DNA of 61,049 bases, taken from NCBI RefSeq assembly GCF_014697575.1, contig NZ_JACJSC010000033.1:1-61049 (forward strand), in the 5' to 3' direction. The DNA is from Planktothrix sp. FACHB-1365 (GTDB lineage: Bacteria > Cyanobacteriota > Cyanobacteriia > Cyanobacteriales > Microcoleaceae). The notes beneath the pieces are model-generated. The model was not told where the DNA came from and searched no databases. It saw nothing but the letters and a program-made list of their open reading frames with translations. A program made the translations under genes and the position numbers. Of the stretch, positions 18,654-26,858 are shown one piece after another. Every line of letters starts with the position of its first letter. Position 1 is the first letter of the stretch.

Positions 18654-19451
18654 CTATTTTGGCGGTTCAGCCGGAGTTTCGGCAGGTTGAGAAGCTGCAA
18701 CGGCTGCTTTAGCTTGTTCTGGACTCAAAGGAAGTAAGACTTGTAATTCAAAGGCTGTTTTTAACCGTCTTTGGGGTTGATTGACCGAGGGAACAAATTT
18801 CCCTTGTCGATATTCTCCCTCAATGGTTTGAGTTTGATCCTTCAAGGAAGATTTTAAACCTCTGACTACTAACAAAGGTTGTAACCGTTCTAAGGAAGCT
18901 AAAAACTTTAAGGTTTGATCAAAACTGCCTTCAAACTCTACTTTATAAGCACGTCTTCTGAGTTTGCCATTGACATCTGGCCCTAAAGTTCCATCATTGA
19001 CAATCTCTGCTTCTGGTTTGTCTAATACAACAGGTGTGAACAAAGAAAGTTTCGCTCTTTTGCTATCATCAATGATCCCCGCATTAATTTTATTAATCTG
19101 TTCGTTAAGATCAAATAACAGGGTTTCTAAACTGGTTTCATCGGCAAATAAAGCGGTAACAGTAGATCGACGAACTTTAGCATCTGCTAACTCTTTTTCG
19201 GCTTTAGCCCGTTCCCGCAAACGCTGATCTTGTTTCTCAATTTCATCTTGTTTGGTTTTAATTTCCTCTCGTAAAGCTTGACCTTCCGCTAAGGTGGGAA
19301 GAAGGAATTGATAGATTAAGAACCCTGCTAGAATTGCCCCCACAACTCCGGCACCAATTCCCATGATTTTGGGTGTTAAGGCAATGCCAAATATAACTGG
19401 CCCACCGCCTTCCCCGTCAACATCTTGAATAAATTCATTGGCTACGGTCAT
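18654..19451 (-). CDS. pilO: Type IV pilus inner-membrane assembly protein PilO
   Basis: 265 residues. One membrane segment near the N-terminus (~30-52, IMGIGAGVVGAILAGFLIY) is followed by a coiled coil (~58-110) and a ferredoxin-like periplasmic domain. PilO pairs with PilN and links the cytoplasmic PilM to the PilQ secretin. The start overlaps the end of pilN by four bases, as expected for coupled translation. The C-terminus is Ala/Pro-rich. Confidence 0.9.
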   Translation of the reverse strand: MTVANEFIQDVDGEGGGPVIFGIALTPKIMGIGAGVVGAILAGFLIYQFLLPTLAEGQALREEIKTKQDEIEKQDQRLRERAKAEKELADAKVRRSTVTALFADETSLETLLFDLNEQINKINAGIIDDSKRAKLSLFTPVVLDKPEAEIVNDGTLGPDVNGKLRRRAYKVEFEGSFDQTLKFLASLERLQPLLVVRGLKSSLKDQTQTIEGEYRQGKFVPSVNQPQRRLKTAFELQVLLPLSPEQAKAAVAASQPAETPAEPPK

Positions 19452-20275
19452 TTTTTAATCACTCCTTTTTCCTCAAGGGTTTTAATCCGATTAACCAGTC
19501 CTAACGCCCCATTTTTTTGCAGTTGAGGTAACAACTCCGAGGCGGTTGCTAGACTGAGGTAGGTTTCAATGGTATACTTGACCACAGGTTGTAACTGAGG
19601 TTTGGCAGTACCACTATCTGCATCCGGGGATTTAGCGACTAATTGAGTGGGGTTTTCTTCTAATTTAGCCTCAATTAATTTTGTTTTTTCCCCATTAAAA
19701 AAGGGAGATTGATTGAGTAATAATACAAAATCATTAATTTGAGTGTAAGTATTTGCTACTCCTGAAATTTTTAATTGAGCCGTTTTGGGTTCCGGTGGAG
19801 GGGCGGCGGCTTGATCTGCTGCGGGACTGGGAGATGGAGCAGGGGCGGCGGCTGTAGCTGTGTCGGGTTCGGTCTGTTCAATATTGAGAATTCTCACCCC
19901 GGCGACTTGCATCAATTCCCCTAATTCTAGGGTAAGTGCTGACCAGGGTTTGATTTGATTAAATACCGTCGCTAAGGCATCGGCTTCTTTATTGGCTTGA
20001 GCGGTTTCTGCATTAATTTTATCTAAAGCTTCCACCTCCGACGTTTTTTGTCCTAATGTAGCAACAAGAGCATCACGTTCTTTGGTTAGGTCAGTATTTT
20101 GTTGATGAAAAATAAACCAAGCTCCTCCGACAATGGCATTCAGAGCTAAAGCGACCCCAGCACCGATTAAAATTGGAGTCTGGTCAATATTTTGGGTGGG
20201 AGCATCCTGTCGTCGAACTTCTCGTTCTAATAGATCAGGTCGATCATTCAAAAAGTTGATATCTAAGTTATACAT
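19448..20275 (-). CDS. pilN: Type IV pilus assembly protein PilN
   Basis: 275 residues when started at the ATG at 20275, giving MYNLDINFLNDRPDLL, the conserved PilN opening that docks in the PilM groove. A longer frame begins at 20314, but its extra 13 codons come from a GGTTGAC heptamer repeat, so it is unlikely to be translated. One membrane segment (~37-55) leads into a coiled coil and a ferredoxin-like domain interrupted by an Ala/Pro-rich loop (~145-165). It lies 49 bases after pilM and overlaps pilO by four bases. Confidence 0.9.
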   Translation of the reverse strand: MYNLDINFLNDRPDLLEREVRRQDAPTQNIDQTPILIGAGVALALNAIVGGAWFIFHQQNTDLTKERDALVATLGQKTSEVEALDKINAETAQANKEADALATVFNQIKPWSALTLELGELMQVAGVRILNIEQTEPDTATAAAPAPSPSPAADQAAAPPPEPKTAQLKISGVANTYTQINDFVLLLNQSPFFNGEKTKLIEAKLEENPTQLVAKSPDADSGTAKPQLQPVVKYTIETYLSLATASELLPQLQKNGALGLVNRIKTLEEKGVIKK

Positions 20276-20324
20276 AATTAGTTGGCGGTTGACGGTTGAC
20301 GGTTGATGGCTCACTAATCAGGGT

Positions 20325-21416
20325 TTAAAGCATCCGCATTCCTAAACCTAATGCCACTCCTAAACTAGCACGTTGTTCTGGGGGAATTTCCCGTTCAAAG
20401 GCAATAGAGAGGGATTCAATGGGATCAACTTGCGTCGCAGGCATTGCTAACCGTTGCATGAAAAACTCATCCAGTTGTCCAATGGCGGCTCCTGGCCCCA
20501 TTAACAATAATTGTGCCATTTCCAGGCCGTCACTTTGATTAATATAAAAATCAACGGAGCGACGCAGTTCATCGGCTAATTCAGCAAAAACCTTAATGAT
20601 GGCATTCGTCCCCGGATTGGGATCGTTTAATGCTCCCATTGTATCAGTCACCGGAAGGGTCATGGCCTGGAGTTCACTGACATCCCTCGAAGGAGGTAAA
20701 TTCATGGCACTGTTTAAGGCACTTTGAACTTGATATAATCCGATGGGAATGGTGCGGTTAAATTGAGGAATCCCATCCACAACAATCGCTAATTCAGTGC
20801 TATCAAATTCAATATCGGCAATAATAGCAGCTTCGGTGGAGGAAAACTGCTCTAATTGATTTTTTAAGGTACGAATTAAAGAAAAATTACTCACCTCTAA
20901 AACCGTAACCTTTAAACCCGCTTGAGCAAAAGTTTCAACATAAGTATCGGTGACTTCTTTACGAGCAGCAACTAATAAAACTTGGACTTTTTCGATGCCA
21001 TCTTCATCGACAAATCGCCCTAATTTTTGATAATCTACATCAGCTTCTTCCCGGGGAAATGGTAAATATAATCCCGCTTCTGCGTTCATATAGTCTTTAA
21101 GTTCATCATCACTGAGGTCAGCCGGAACCGGAATAATCCGCGTTACCGCTTCCCGTCCGGGGATAGATGTACCCACGGTTTTGGCTTTAATATTGTTATC
21201 GGTAATTGCCGCCTGAATTAACTCTGCCATTGCTGGAGTATCTACAATTTGGCCATCTTGAACAACGCCTTCGGGAACTGGAATTGTAGCCAAGGTGACT
21301 AGCTGTAATTGCTGACCTTTTTTCCGCATTTCCACCAGATTAATTCGTTCTGTGGCTAACTCAATTCCCACTCCGGGCTTACGCTTAGAAAAGAGTCCTT
21401 TTAAGAAACTAACCAT
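20325..21416 (-). CDS. pilM: Type IV pilus assembly protein PilM
   Basis: 363 residues, an actin-like ATP-binding protein on the cytoplasmic face of the pilus machine. The start MVSFLKGLFSKRKPGVGIELATERINLVEM is typical. The phosphate-1 (GVGIELA) and phosphate-2 (IADIEFDSTELAIV) motifs are visible, as is the C-terminal LGVALGLGMRML ending. First gene of the pilMNOQ operon; the promoter is presumably in 21417-21600. Confidence 0.94.
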   Translation of the reverse strand: MVSFLKGLFSKRKPGVGIELATERINLVEMRKKGQQLQLVTLATIPVPEGVVQDGQIVDTPAMAELIQAAITDNNIKAKTVGTSIPGREAVTRIIPVPADLSDDELKDYMNAEAGLYLPFPREEADVDYQKLGRFVDEDGIEKVQVLLVAARKEVTDTYVETFAQAGLKVTVLEVSNFSLIRTLKNQLEQFSSTEAAIIADIEFDSTELAIVVDGIPQFNRTIPIGLYQVQSALNSAMNLPPSRDVSELQAMTLPVTDTMGALNDPNPGTNAIIKVFAELADELRRSVDFYINQSDGLEMAQLLLMGPGAAIGQLDEFFMQRLAMPATQVDPIESLSIAFEREIPPEQRASLGVALGLGMRML

Positions 21417-21689
21417 AGTTGTCGTTTTATTGATCGATTCCGTATTTTAGCTGACCTGTACCCAGAACGTTAAAATTTCCGATTCTGGGACACAGAGATA
21501 ATTAGATCTCCCCATCTTACCTTGTCTGTTCGTCCTCACTGTCCGAGTTTTATTATTATTTTTTTTCTAAAAATCGATCCGTTTGGGTTCAATTTATGTT
21601 TTCTTAGATCAAAGTAAACATCTCCCGTTAGGAGTTGATACCAACGGCTGATCTTTGACCTTTCCCCTCTGTTCTGATTTACTGGTATC

Positions 21690-21985
21690 TAGTTTAACGA
21701 AATTTAGCCCCCTTAGTGAAGTTCTCAATAAAGTCAATAACCCACCACTGACTTGAGTACAAGTACAGTGGGGGCTTGAAAAAGCCCTAATTGACCAGAC
21801 TAAGTACCTTTCATGTACTACGTTAGTGGAAAGCGTTAAAGTTCTTACCTTGGGATGCGTAGCTAGTCCCAAGCTCTAAAACTCAAAAGTTAAAAATCTT
21901 TAGCGGGTTAAGGAAGTGCTTTTGAGACAGTACCGACTGCTAACATTGTCAAAGCTAACTTTACCCTAGAAATAGGAGTTATTTT
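21690..21985 (+). ncRNA. Omega RNA (HEARO-type) guide scaffold upstream of iscB
   Basis: The ~300 bases before the IscB start have no credible protein but strong predicted stems: CCCACCACTG/CAGTGGGGG enclosing ACTTG/CAAGT (~21740-21775), GGGCTTGAAAAAGCCC, AGTAC/GTACT, and CTTGGGA/TCCCAAG (~21850-21875). Ornate RNA (HEARO) directly before an HNH/RuvC protein is the known layout of IscB systems, where the RNA guides the nuclease. The 5' end, and therefore the guide, is not fixed from sequence alone; the RNA may begin anywhere from ~21600. The last ~60 bases form the unstructured run into the ORF. Confidence 0.75.
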
Positions 21986-23263
21986 ATGTCTAATTACGTC
22001 TTTGTAATTGATACAAATAAACAGCCTCAAAATCCAGTACATCCTGCTCAAGCTCGATTGTTATTGAATCAAGGTCAAGCTGCTGTTTATCGCCGTTATC
22101 CGTTTACTATTATCTTGAAGGAGTCAAAACCCGAATCAGAAATAGAACAAATCACTCTCAAAATTGACCCCGGTTCAAAAACTACAGGAATTACGTTAGT
22201 TCAAGGAAACAAAGTAATTTGGGGTGCGGAATTAACTCATCGAGGTCAAACGATTAAAATGTCTTTGGAATCTCGACGTTTATTACGTCGCTCCCGAAGA
22301 AATCGTAAAACCCGATATCGTCAAGCACGGTTTTTGAATCGTACCCGACAAAAAGGATGGTTAGCACCCAGTCTTCAACATCGAGTAGAAACAACTCTAA
22401 CTTGGGTCAACAAATTAATTAGACTTGTACCCATTAGTTCAATTGTTCAAGAGTTAGTCAGATTTGACTTACAGCAACTTGAAAATCCTGAAATTTCAGG
22501 AATTGAATACCAACAAGGAGAGTTACAAGGATACGAAGTTCGACAATATTTATTGGAGAAATGGAGCAGGAAATGTGCTTACTGTGGGGTGGAAAATGTC
22601 CCCCTGGAAGTAGAACATATTCACCCCAAATCCCAAGGCGGAACTGACCGAATTTCCAATCTTACTATGGCTTGTCATGACTGTAATCAAAAGAAAGGAA
22701 ATCAAGATATCCAAGATTTCCTATCGGGTAAACCCGACTTACTGCAACGGATTTTGAAACAAGCTAAACAGCCCTTAAAAGATGCTACTGTTGTAAATTC
22801 AACCCGATGGTCATTGTTTAATCGATTAAAAGAAACAGGTAAACCTGTTTCCACTGGCTCCGGTGGGTTAACTAAATTCAATCGGACTCGATTAAATCTA
22901 CCTAAAACCCATTGGTTAGATGCAGCTTGTGTTGGAAAAATTACAACTTTAAAGGTTTTAACCAATAAACCTTTATTAATCAAAGCAACGGGTCATGGTT
23001 CCCGACAAATGTGTCGAACAGATAAATTGGGTTTTCCCTCTCGTTATGTTCCTCGTTTTAAATTTGTTAACGGGTTCCAAACGGGCAGTATCGTTAAAGC
23101 TATTGTCACAAAAGGTAAAAAAATAGGAACCTATATTGGACGAATTGCCGTTCGTTCTAGTGGGAGCTTTAATATTTCCTCGAAAGGGGTACTTATCCAA
23201 GGAATCAGCTACAAATACTGCACAACAATTCACAAAAAGGATGGTTACTTGTATGCAACATAA
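21986..23263 (+). CDS. iscB: IscB RNA-guided nuclease (HNH/RuvC, Cas9 ancestor family)
   Basis: 425 residues. The N-terminal PLMP/RRXRR-type domain (residues ~1-50) is followed by RuvC-I with Asp61 (KIDPGSKTTGI), an Arg-rich bridge helix (~94-116), RuvC-II with Glu156 (VQELVRFD), an HNH domain with CAYC (197-200), EHIHP (210-214) and CHDC (230-233), and RuvC-III with His309/Asp312 (THWLDAAC). All catalytic residues are present. The size is typical of IscB, smaller than Cas9. Known IscBs cut DNA under omega-RNA guidance. No TnpA transposase is adjacent, so mobility would need one in trans. GGAG precedes the ATG. Confidence 0.93.
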   Translation: MSNYVFVIDTNKQPQNPVHPAQARLLLNQGQAAVYRRYPFTIILKESKPESEIEQITLKIDPGSKTTGITLVQGNKVIWGAELTHRGQTIKMSLESRRLLRRSRRNRKTRYRQARFLNRTRQKGWLAPSLQHRVETTLTWVNKLIRLVPISSIVQELVRFDLQQLENPEISGIEYQQGELQGYEVRQYLLEKWSRKCAYCGVENVPLEVEHIHPKSQGGTDRISNLTMACHDCNQKKGNQDIQDFLSGKPDLLQRILKQAKQPLKDATVVNSTRWSLFNRLKETGKPVSTGSGGLTKFNRTRLNLPKTHWLDAACVGKITTLKVLTNKPLLIKATGHGSRQMCRTDKLGFPSRYVPRFKFVNGFQTGSIVKAIVTKGKKIGTYIGRIAVRSSGSFNISSKGVLIQGISYKYCTTIHKKDGYLYAT

Positions 23264-23288
23264 ACCCTGCCCCCTTTTTCCTCTGGCT

Positions 23289-23311
23289 GCTAATCGGAGT
23301 ACCGATTTAGC
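23289..23311 (+). terminator. Hairpin after iscB
   Basis: GCTAATCGG pairs with CCGATTTAGC around AGTA, with one bulged T. It stands 25 bases after the iscB stop and before the next gene. It may be the element's right-end structure or a transcription stop; no T-run follows. Confidence 0.4.
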
Positions 23312-23335
23312 GCATGGCTCCAAAGGGGAAGACAG

Positions 23336-24643
23336 ATGAAACAATTGAAGTCTTGGAAACGGTTTGGTTTGTTATTAGTTTTAGGTTTATTTTTAAGTTG
23401 GGGTGTCAGTTGCTCCACTTCTTCCCCAACGTCTCAAAACGGGAAGCAAGAAATTGAATTTTGGACAATGCAACTGCAACCGCAATTTACCGATTATTTT
23501 AATCAACTGATTGTCAATTTTGAATCGGAAAATCCAGGGTTAACAGTGAAGTGGGTTGATGTTCCTTGGTCAGCGATGGAAAGTAAAGTTTTAGCCTCCG
23601 TTGCTGCCAAAACCGCCGCCGATGTCATTAACCTAAATCCTGATTTTGCTGCTTTATTAGCGGGACGAAATGCTTGGTTAAATCTCAATGAAACCGTTCC
23701 TGAAAGTGTTCAATCTCAATATTTACCTAATATTTGGCAATCTAATAAAATAGAAGTTTGTCCCAATAATCAATGCCAAACTGTCACCTTTGGGATTCCT
23801 TGGTATTTAACCACTCAAATTACAATTTATAATCAACAACTTCTACAACAAGCGGGAGTCACTCAACCACCAAAAACCTATTCAGAATTAGCACAAGTCG
23901 CTCAAAAAGTCAAAGAAAAAACAGGCAAATATGCGGTTTTTGTGTCTTTTGTTCCTGAAGATTCGGCTCAAGTTTTACAATCTTTAGTTCAAATGGGAGC
24001 AGAATTACTGGATAATAAAGGTAAAGCCGCTTTTAATACCCCTCAAGGGAAAGCTGCTTTTCAATATTGGGTTGATTTATATCAAAAAGACTTACTTCCA
24101 AAAGAAGTTTTAACCCAAGGACATCGCCGTGCTATTGAATTATATCAAGCCGGAGACATTGCTTTATTAACATCTGGGCCACAATTTCTAAAAGCTATTA
24201 GTCAAAATGCACCCACCGTTGCTCAAGTTTCTATTCCAGCACCTCAAATTACTGGAGATACAAAAAAAACAACTGTTGCTGTCATGAATTTAGTAATTCC
24301 GAAATCAACAGATGTTCCTGAACCTGCTTTAAAGTTTGCATTATTTGTTACTAATAGTACCAATCAACTTGCTTTTGCTAAAGCAGCTAATGTTTTACCG
24401 TCTATTCGAGAGTCTCTCAAAGATAGTTATTTTACCACCCTTCCTGCTAATCCCACAGCAGCAGATCAAGCGCGTTTAGTGAGTGTAAAAGAGCTTGAAA
24501 ATGCCCAGGTTTTGATTCCCCCTCAGAAAGATATTAAACAGTTGCAAAAAATCATCTATGATAATCTACAAGCTGCAATGTTGAATCAAAAAACGGTTGA
24601 TCAAGCGATCGCAGATGCCGAAAAAACTTGGAATGAAAGGTAA
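23336..24643 (+). CDS. ABC transporter solute-binding lipoprotein (sugar family 1)
   Basis: 435 residues. The N-terminus is a lipoprotein signal with lipobox LSWGVSC (~Cys27), so the protein is anchored in the periplasm. The body matches family 1 extracellular binding proteins for sugars or glycosides: IEFWTMQLQPQFTDYFNQLI, GIPWYLTTQITIYNQQLL, and a C-terminal VDQAIADAEKTWNE helix. It would deliver its ligand to an ABC permease, but no permease or ATPase gene is adjacent, so it is an orphan component. An iscB element sits 73 bases upstream. Confidence 0.87.
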   Translation: MKQLKSWKRFGLLLVLGLFLSWGVSCSTSSPTSQNGKQEIEFWTMQLQPQFTDYFNQLIVNFESENPGLTVKWVDVPWSAMESKVLASVAAKTAADVINLNPDFAALLAGRNAWLNLNETVPESVQSQYLPNIWQSNKIEVCPNNQCQTVTFGIPWYLTTQITIYNQQLLQQAGVTQPPKTYSELAQVAQKVKEKTGKYAVFVSFVPEDSAQVLQSLVQMGAELLDNKGKAAFNTPQGKAAFQYWVDLYQKDLLPKEVLTQGHRRAIELYQAGDIALLTSGPQFLKAISQNAPTVAQVSIPAPQITGDTKKTTVAVMNLVIPKSTDVPEPALKFALFVTNSTNQLAFAKAANVLPSIRESLKDSYFTTLPANPTAADQARLVSVKELENAQVLIPPQKDIKQLQKIIYDNLQAAMLNQKTVDQAIADAEKTWNER

Positions 24644-24646
24644 TAA

Positions 24647-24700
24647 TCAGTTATCAGTTATCAGTTATCAGTTATCAGTTATCAGTTATCAGTTATCAGT
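24647..24700. repeat. Heptamer tandem repeat (TCAGTTA, ~7.7 copies)
   Basis: TCAGTTA runs head to tail from four bases after the stop of the binding-protein gene. The same heptamer, followed by the same GAAAGAGTT, recurs at 40598-40631. Confidence 0.92.
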
Positions 24701-24737
24701 GAAAGAGTTTGATGGTAAAATTCATATTACAAAATTT

Positions 24738-25619
24738 ATGAAATTTTCGATTGTTGATGTTTTTGCTGAGACGAAATATTCTGGGAATCAATTAGCCGTG
24801 ATTTGGGGTGAAGGTGTTGAGTCGTTATCCGATGAAGAAATGCTCAAAATTGCTCAAGAAATGAATTATTCGGAAACAACCTTTATTACTGCTTCTGAAA
24901 CCTTTAATGGCGGTTATCCCGTGCGAATTTTTACTCCTAAACGGGAGTTACCTTTTGCGGGTCATCCTACATTAGGAACGGCTTATATCATTCAACAAGA
25001 TATCATTAAAACCTCCGTTGAACAAGTGATTTTAAATTTAGCTGTTGGTCAAATACCGGTGACATGGAAAACCTCAGAAGAGGGAAAACAAATCCTTTGG
25101 ATGCGACAAAATACCCCGGAATTCACGCAAACTTATGATCGAGATGTATTAGCCTCGGTATTAAATTTGGAAGAAACAGATTTTGATGACCGCTATCCCA
25201 TTCAAGTTGTTTCTACGGGAATTCCGTTTATTATTGTTCCGTTAAAAACCCTGTCGGCGTTAAAAAGATCTCAGGTAAATTTTGAACGGTATACAGAGTT
25301 TATTCAAACCACAACAGCCAAAGAAATCTTTATCTTTTGTCCCGAAACCTATCACCCCAATAATCAGATTTGTGCGAGAATGTTTGCTCCTGCGTTGGGT
25401 GTTCCTGAAGATCCAGCAACGGGAAGTGCTAATGGTTGTTTAGCGGGATATCTCTCAAATTATCATTATTTTGGTTCTGATCAAGTTAATATTCGAGTTG
25501 AGCAAGGATATGAAATTGATCGCCCTTCTTTACTGTTATTAAAATCTCAAAAAATAGGAGATTTAATTCAAGTTGAAGTTGGGGGAAGTGTAATCACAGT
25601 TGCGACAGGAGTTTTATAG
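24738..25619 (+). CDS. PhzF-family epimerase/isomerase-like protein
   Basis: 293 residues. It has the diaminopimelate epimerase-like twin-domain fold of PhzF: VDVFAETKYSGNQLAVI at the start, AQEMNYSETTFI (with the likely catalytic Glu), PFAGHPTLGTA, and the second-domain signature GVPEDPATGSANGCLAGYL. The substrate is unknown; most PhzF homologues are not phenazine enzymes. A longer frame from 24597 is rejected because its extra codons are heptamer repeat. The stop TAG (25617-25619) lies in the terminal repeat of the downstream IS630 element, so the native C-terminus may be slightly changed. Confidence 0.88.
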   Translation: MKFSIVDVFAETKYSGNQLAVIWGEGVESLSDEEMLKIAQEMNYSETTFITASETFNGGYPVRIFTPKRELPFAGHPTLGTAYIIQQDIIKTSVEQVILNLAVGQIPVTWKTSEEGKQILWMRQNTPEFTQTYDRDVLASVLNLEETDFDDRYPIQVVSTGIPFIIVPLKTLSALKRSQVNFERYTEFIQTTTAKEIFIFCPETYHPNNQICARMFAPALGVPEDPATGSANGCLAGYLSNYHYFGSDQVNIRVEQGYEIDRPSLLLLKSQKIGDLIQVEVGGSVITVATGVL

Positions 25620-26579
25620 CGCTACGCGCATATGTTAGGACAATTCCTAAATGCAGCATCCACGCATTCTCTGACAGTTTGGAATTCGTTTAATCTTTGT
25701 TTCATCCATGTCTTTAAAACAGCCCACCAGTTTTCAATCTTGTTCAAGTCGGGAGAATATGGGGGCAGATACCAAATTTCACATCCGGCTCCTTCGACGA
25801 GTTCTTTGATAGATTCCCCTTTATGAAAGCTGGCATTATCAATAATAATAATGTCTCCTGGTTCTAGCACAGGTAGCAAACAATTCTTCAACCAGGCTTC
25901 AAATAAATCTTTATTACATGACCCTTCAAAGGTTAAAGGAGCTAATAATTTCCCTTCTTTACAATGCTGATAGCCAACTAACTCTTTCTCTTTTTTTACC
26001 TGACTTGAGAGCATAACATCTTTCCCCTATCAGGCTGTAGCCATACGGGTAATCCTCACGATTATCAAATCCTGCTTCGTCTACATAAACTTTTCTGCTC
26101 CTCTCTATTAGCTCTAGTTTTTGCATAAATTCTCGTCTTTTTTCTTCATCCCTTTCCCGATACCCATAAGTTTTTTTTTCGACTTATACCCAGTTTTCGA
26201 CAAGCATAACTAATATTCTGTTGCGTCGCTTCACCCCCCCCTAATTGAGCCATTTGTTTTTGGGTTTTGCCACTATTTTCTTTGGCAAATTCTCGAAATT
26301 TTTCTAGGTCTTTAATTTTCGGTTCAGTTCCTACTCCTACAGGTGGGCTGGCTTGATAGTCTCCTGTTTCTCTTTCTTTTTTTAGCCATAGATCTAATGT
26401 GTTGCGACTAATTTTAAAAAAACGACTTACCTGTATTTTCTTTTCTCCTATGAATTACTGCTGCTAGAGCCTTAGAGCGTAAATCGTAACTATAAGGTGC
26501 TGGCATAACTATATTCCTTTATTTAACTCTTACTGAATCTTATCATACTTTTGTCCTAACCATAGCGCGTAGCGCTATA
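25615..26579 (-). mobile_element. IS630-family insertion sequence, decayed
   Basis: The termini TAGCGCTACGCGCATATG (from 25617) and, inverted, CATAGCGCGTAGCGCTA (to 26577) form a near-perfect terminal repeat extending to GTTAGGACAA. A TA flanks each side, the usual IS630 target. Length is ~0.96 kb. The transposase is broken by frameshifts, so the copy could only move with help from another. Confidence 0.85.
25622..26506 (-). pseudogene. IS630-family transposase with frameshifts
   Basis: The frame from ATG 26506 (MPAPYSYDLRSKALAAV) is lost near 26440. The middle part (SWLKKERE-like helix, then AGFDNREDYPYGYSLIG with the first catalytic Asp nearby) lies in a second frame. The C-terminal 130 residues from 26014 hold IIIDNASFHKG (second Asp) and YLPPYSPDLNKIENWW (last Glu), in a third register. 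All DDE elements can be found but not in one frame, so no full transposase is made unless frameshifting joins them. Confidence 0.82.
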
Positions 26580-26858
26580 TTTTACACCCCTCCCTTGCAC
26601 CTGATTCATTTTTTCTTGTCTTCTTCTCCCGCCTGTTCTGGCTTTTCGCCTTTTTTCAGCAAGCTCTAGGTAGTTATAGATATTTTTTATCAAAATTGCG
26701 ATCGCATTACCTTCAAATAATTTCCCAAAACTGATCGTGATAAAAAACACGGTTTCTGTCTTAATCTTTCCTTCGTTTCTTCGTGTCTTTGTGGTTATTT
26801 ATACACTTAAAACAATAGCAAAAGATTACCAGAAACCGGATTTTTTACCCCGATTAAA

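Noticed and set aside
20276-20314. N-terminal extension of PilN
   Set aside because: The 13 extra codons are GGTTGAC-type repeat; MYNLDINFLN is the family start.
21609-21872. 87-residue minus-strand frame upstream of iscB
   Set aside because: It lies antisense to the structured omega-RNA leader and matches no protein pattern.
24597-24737. N-terminal extension of the PhzF-like gene
   Set aside because: The extra codons are the TCAGTTA repeat and overlap the end of the binding-protein gene; the family start is at 24738.
26556-26750. 64-residue minus-strand frame downstream of IS630
   Set aside because: It starts in AT-rich intergenic DNA and ends in the IS end; no family or ribosome site. 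The gap 26580-26858 holds nothing else I can name.
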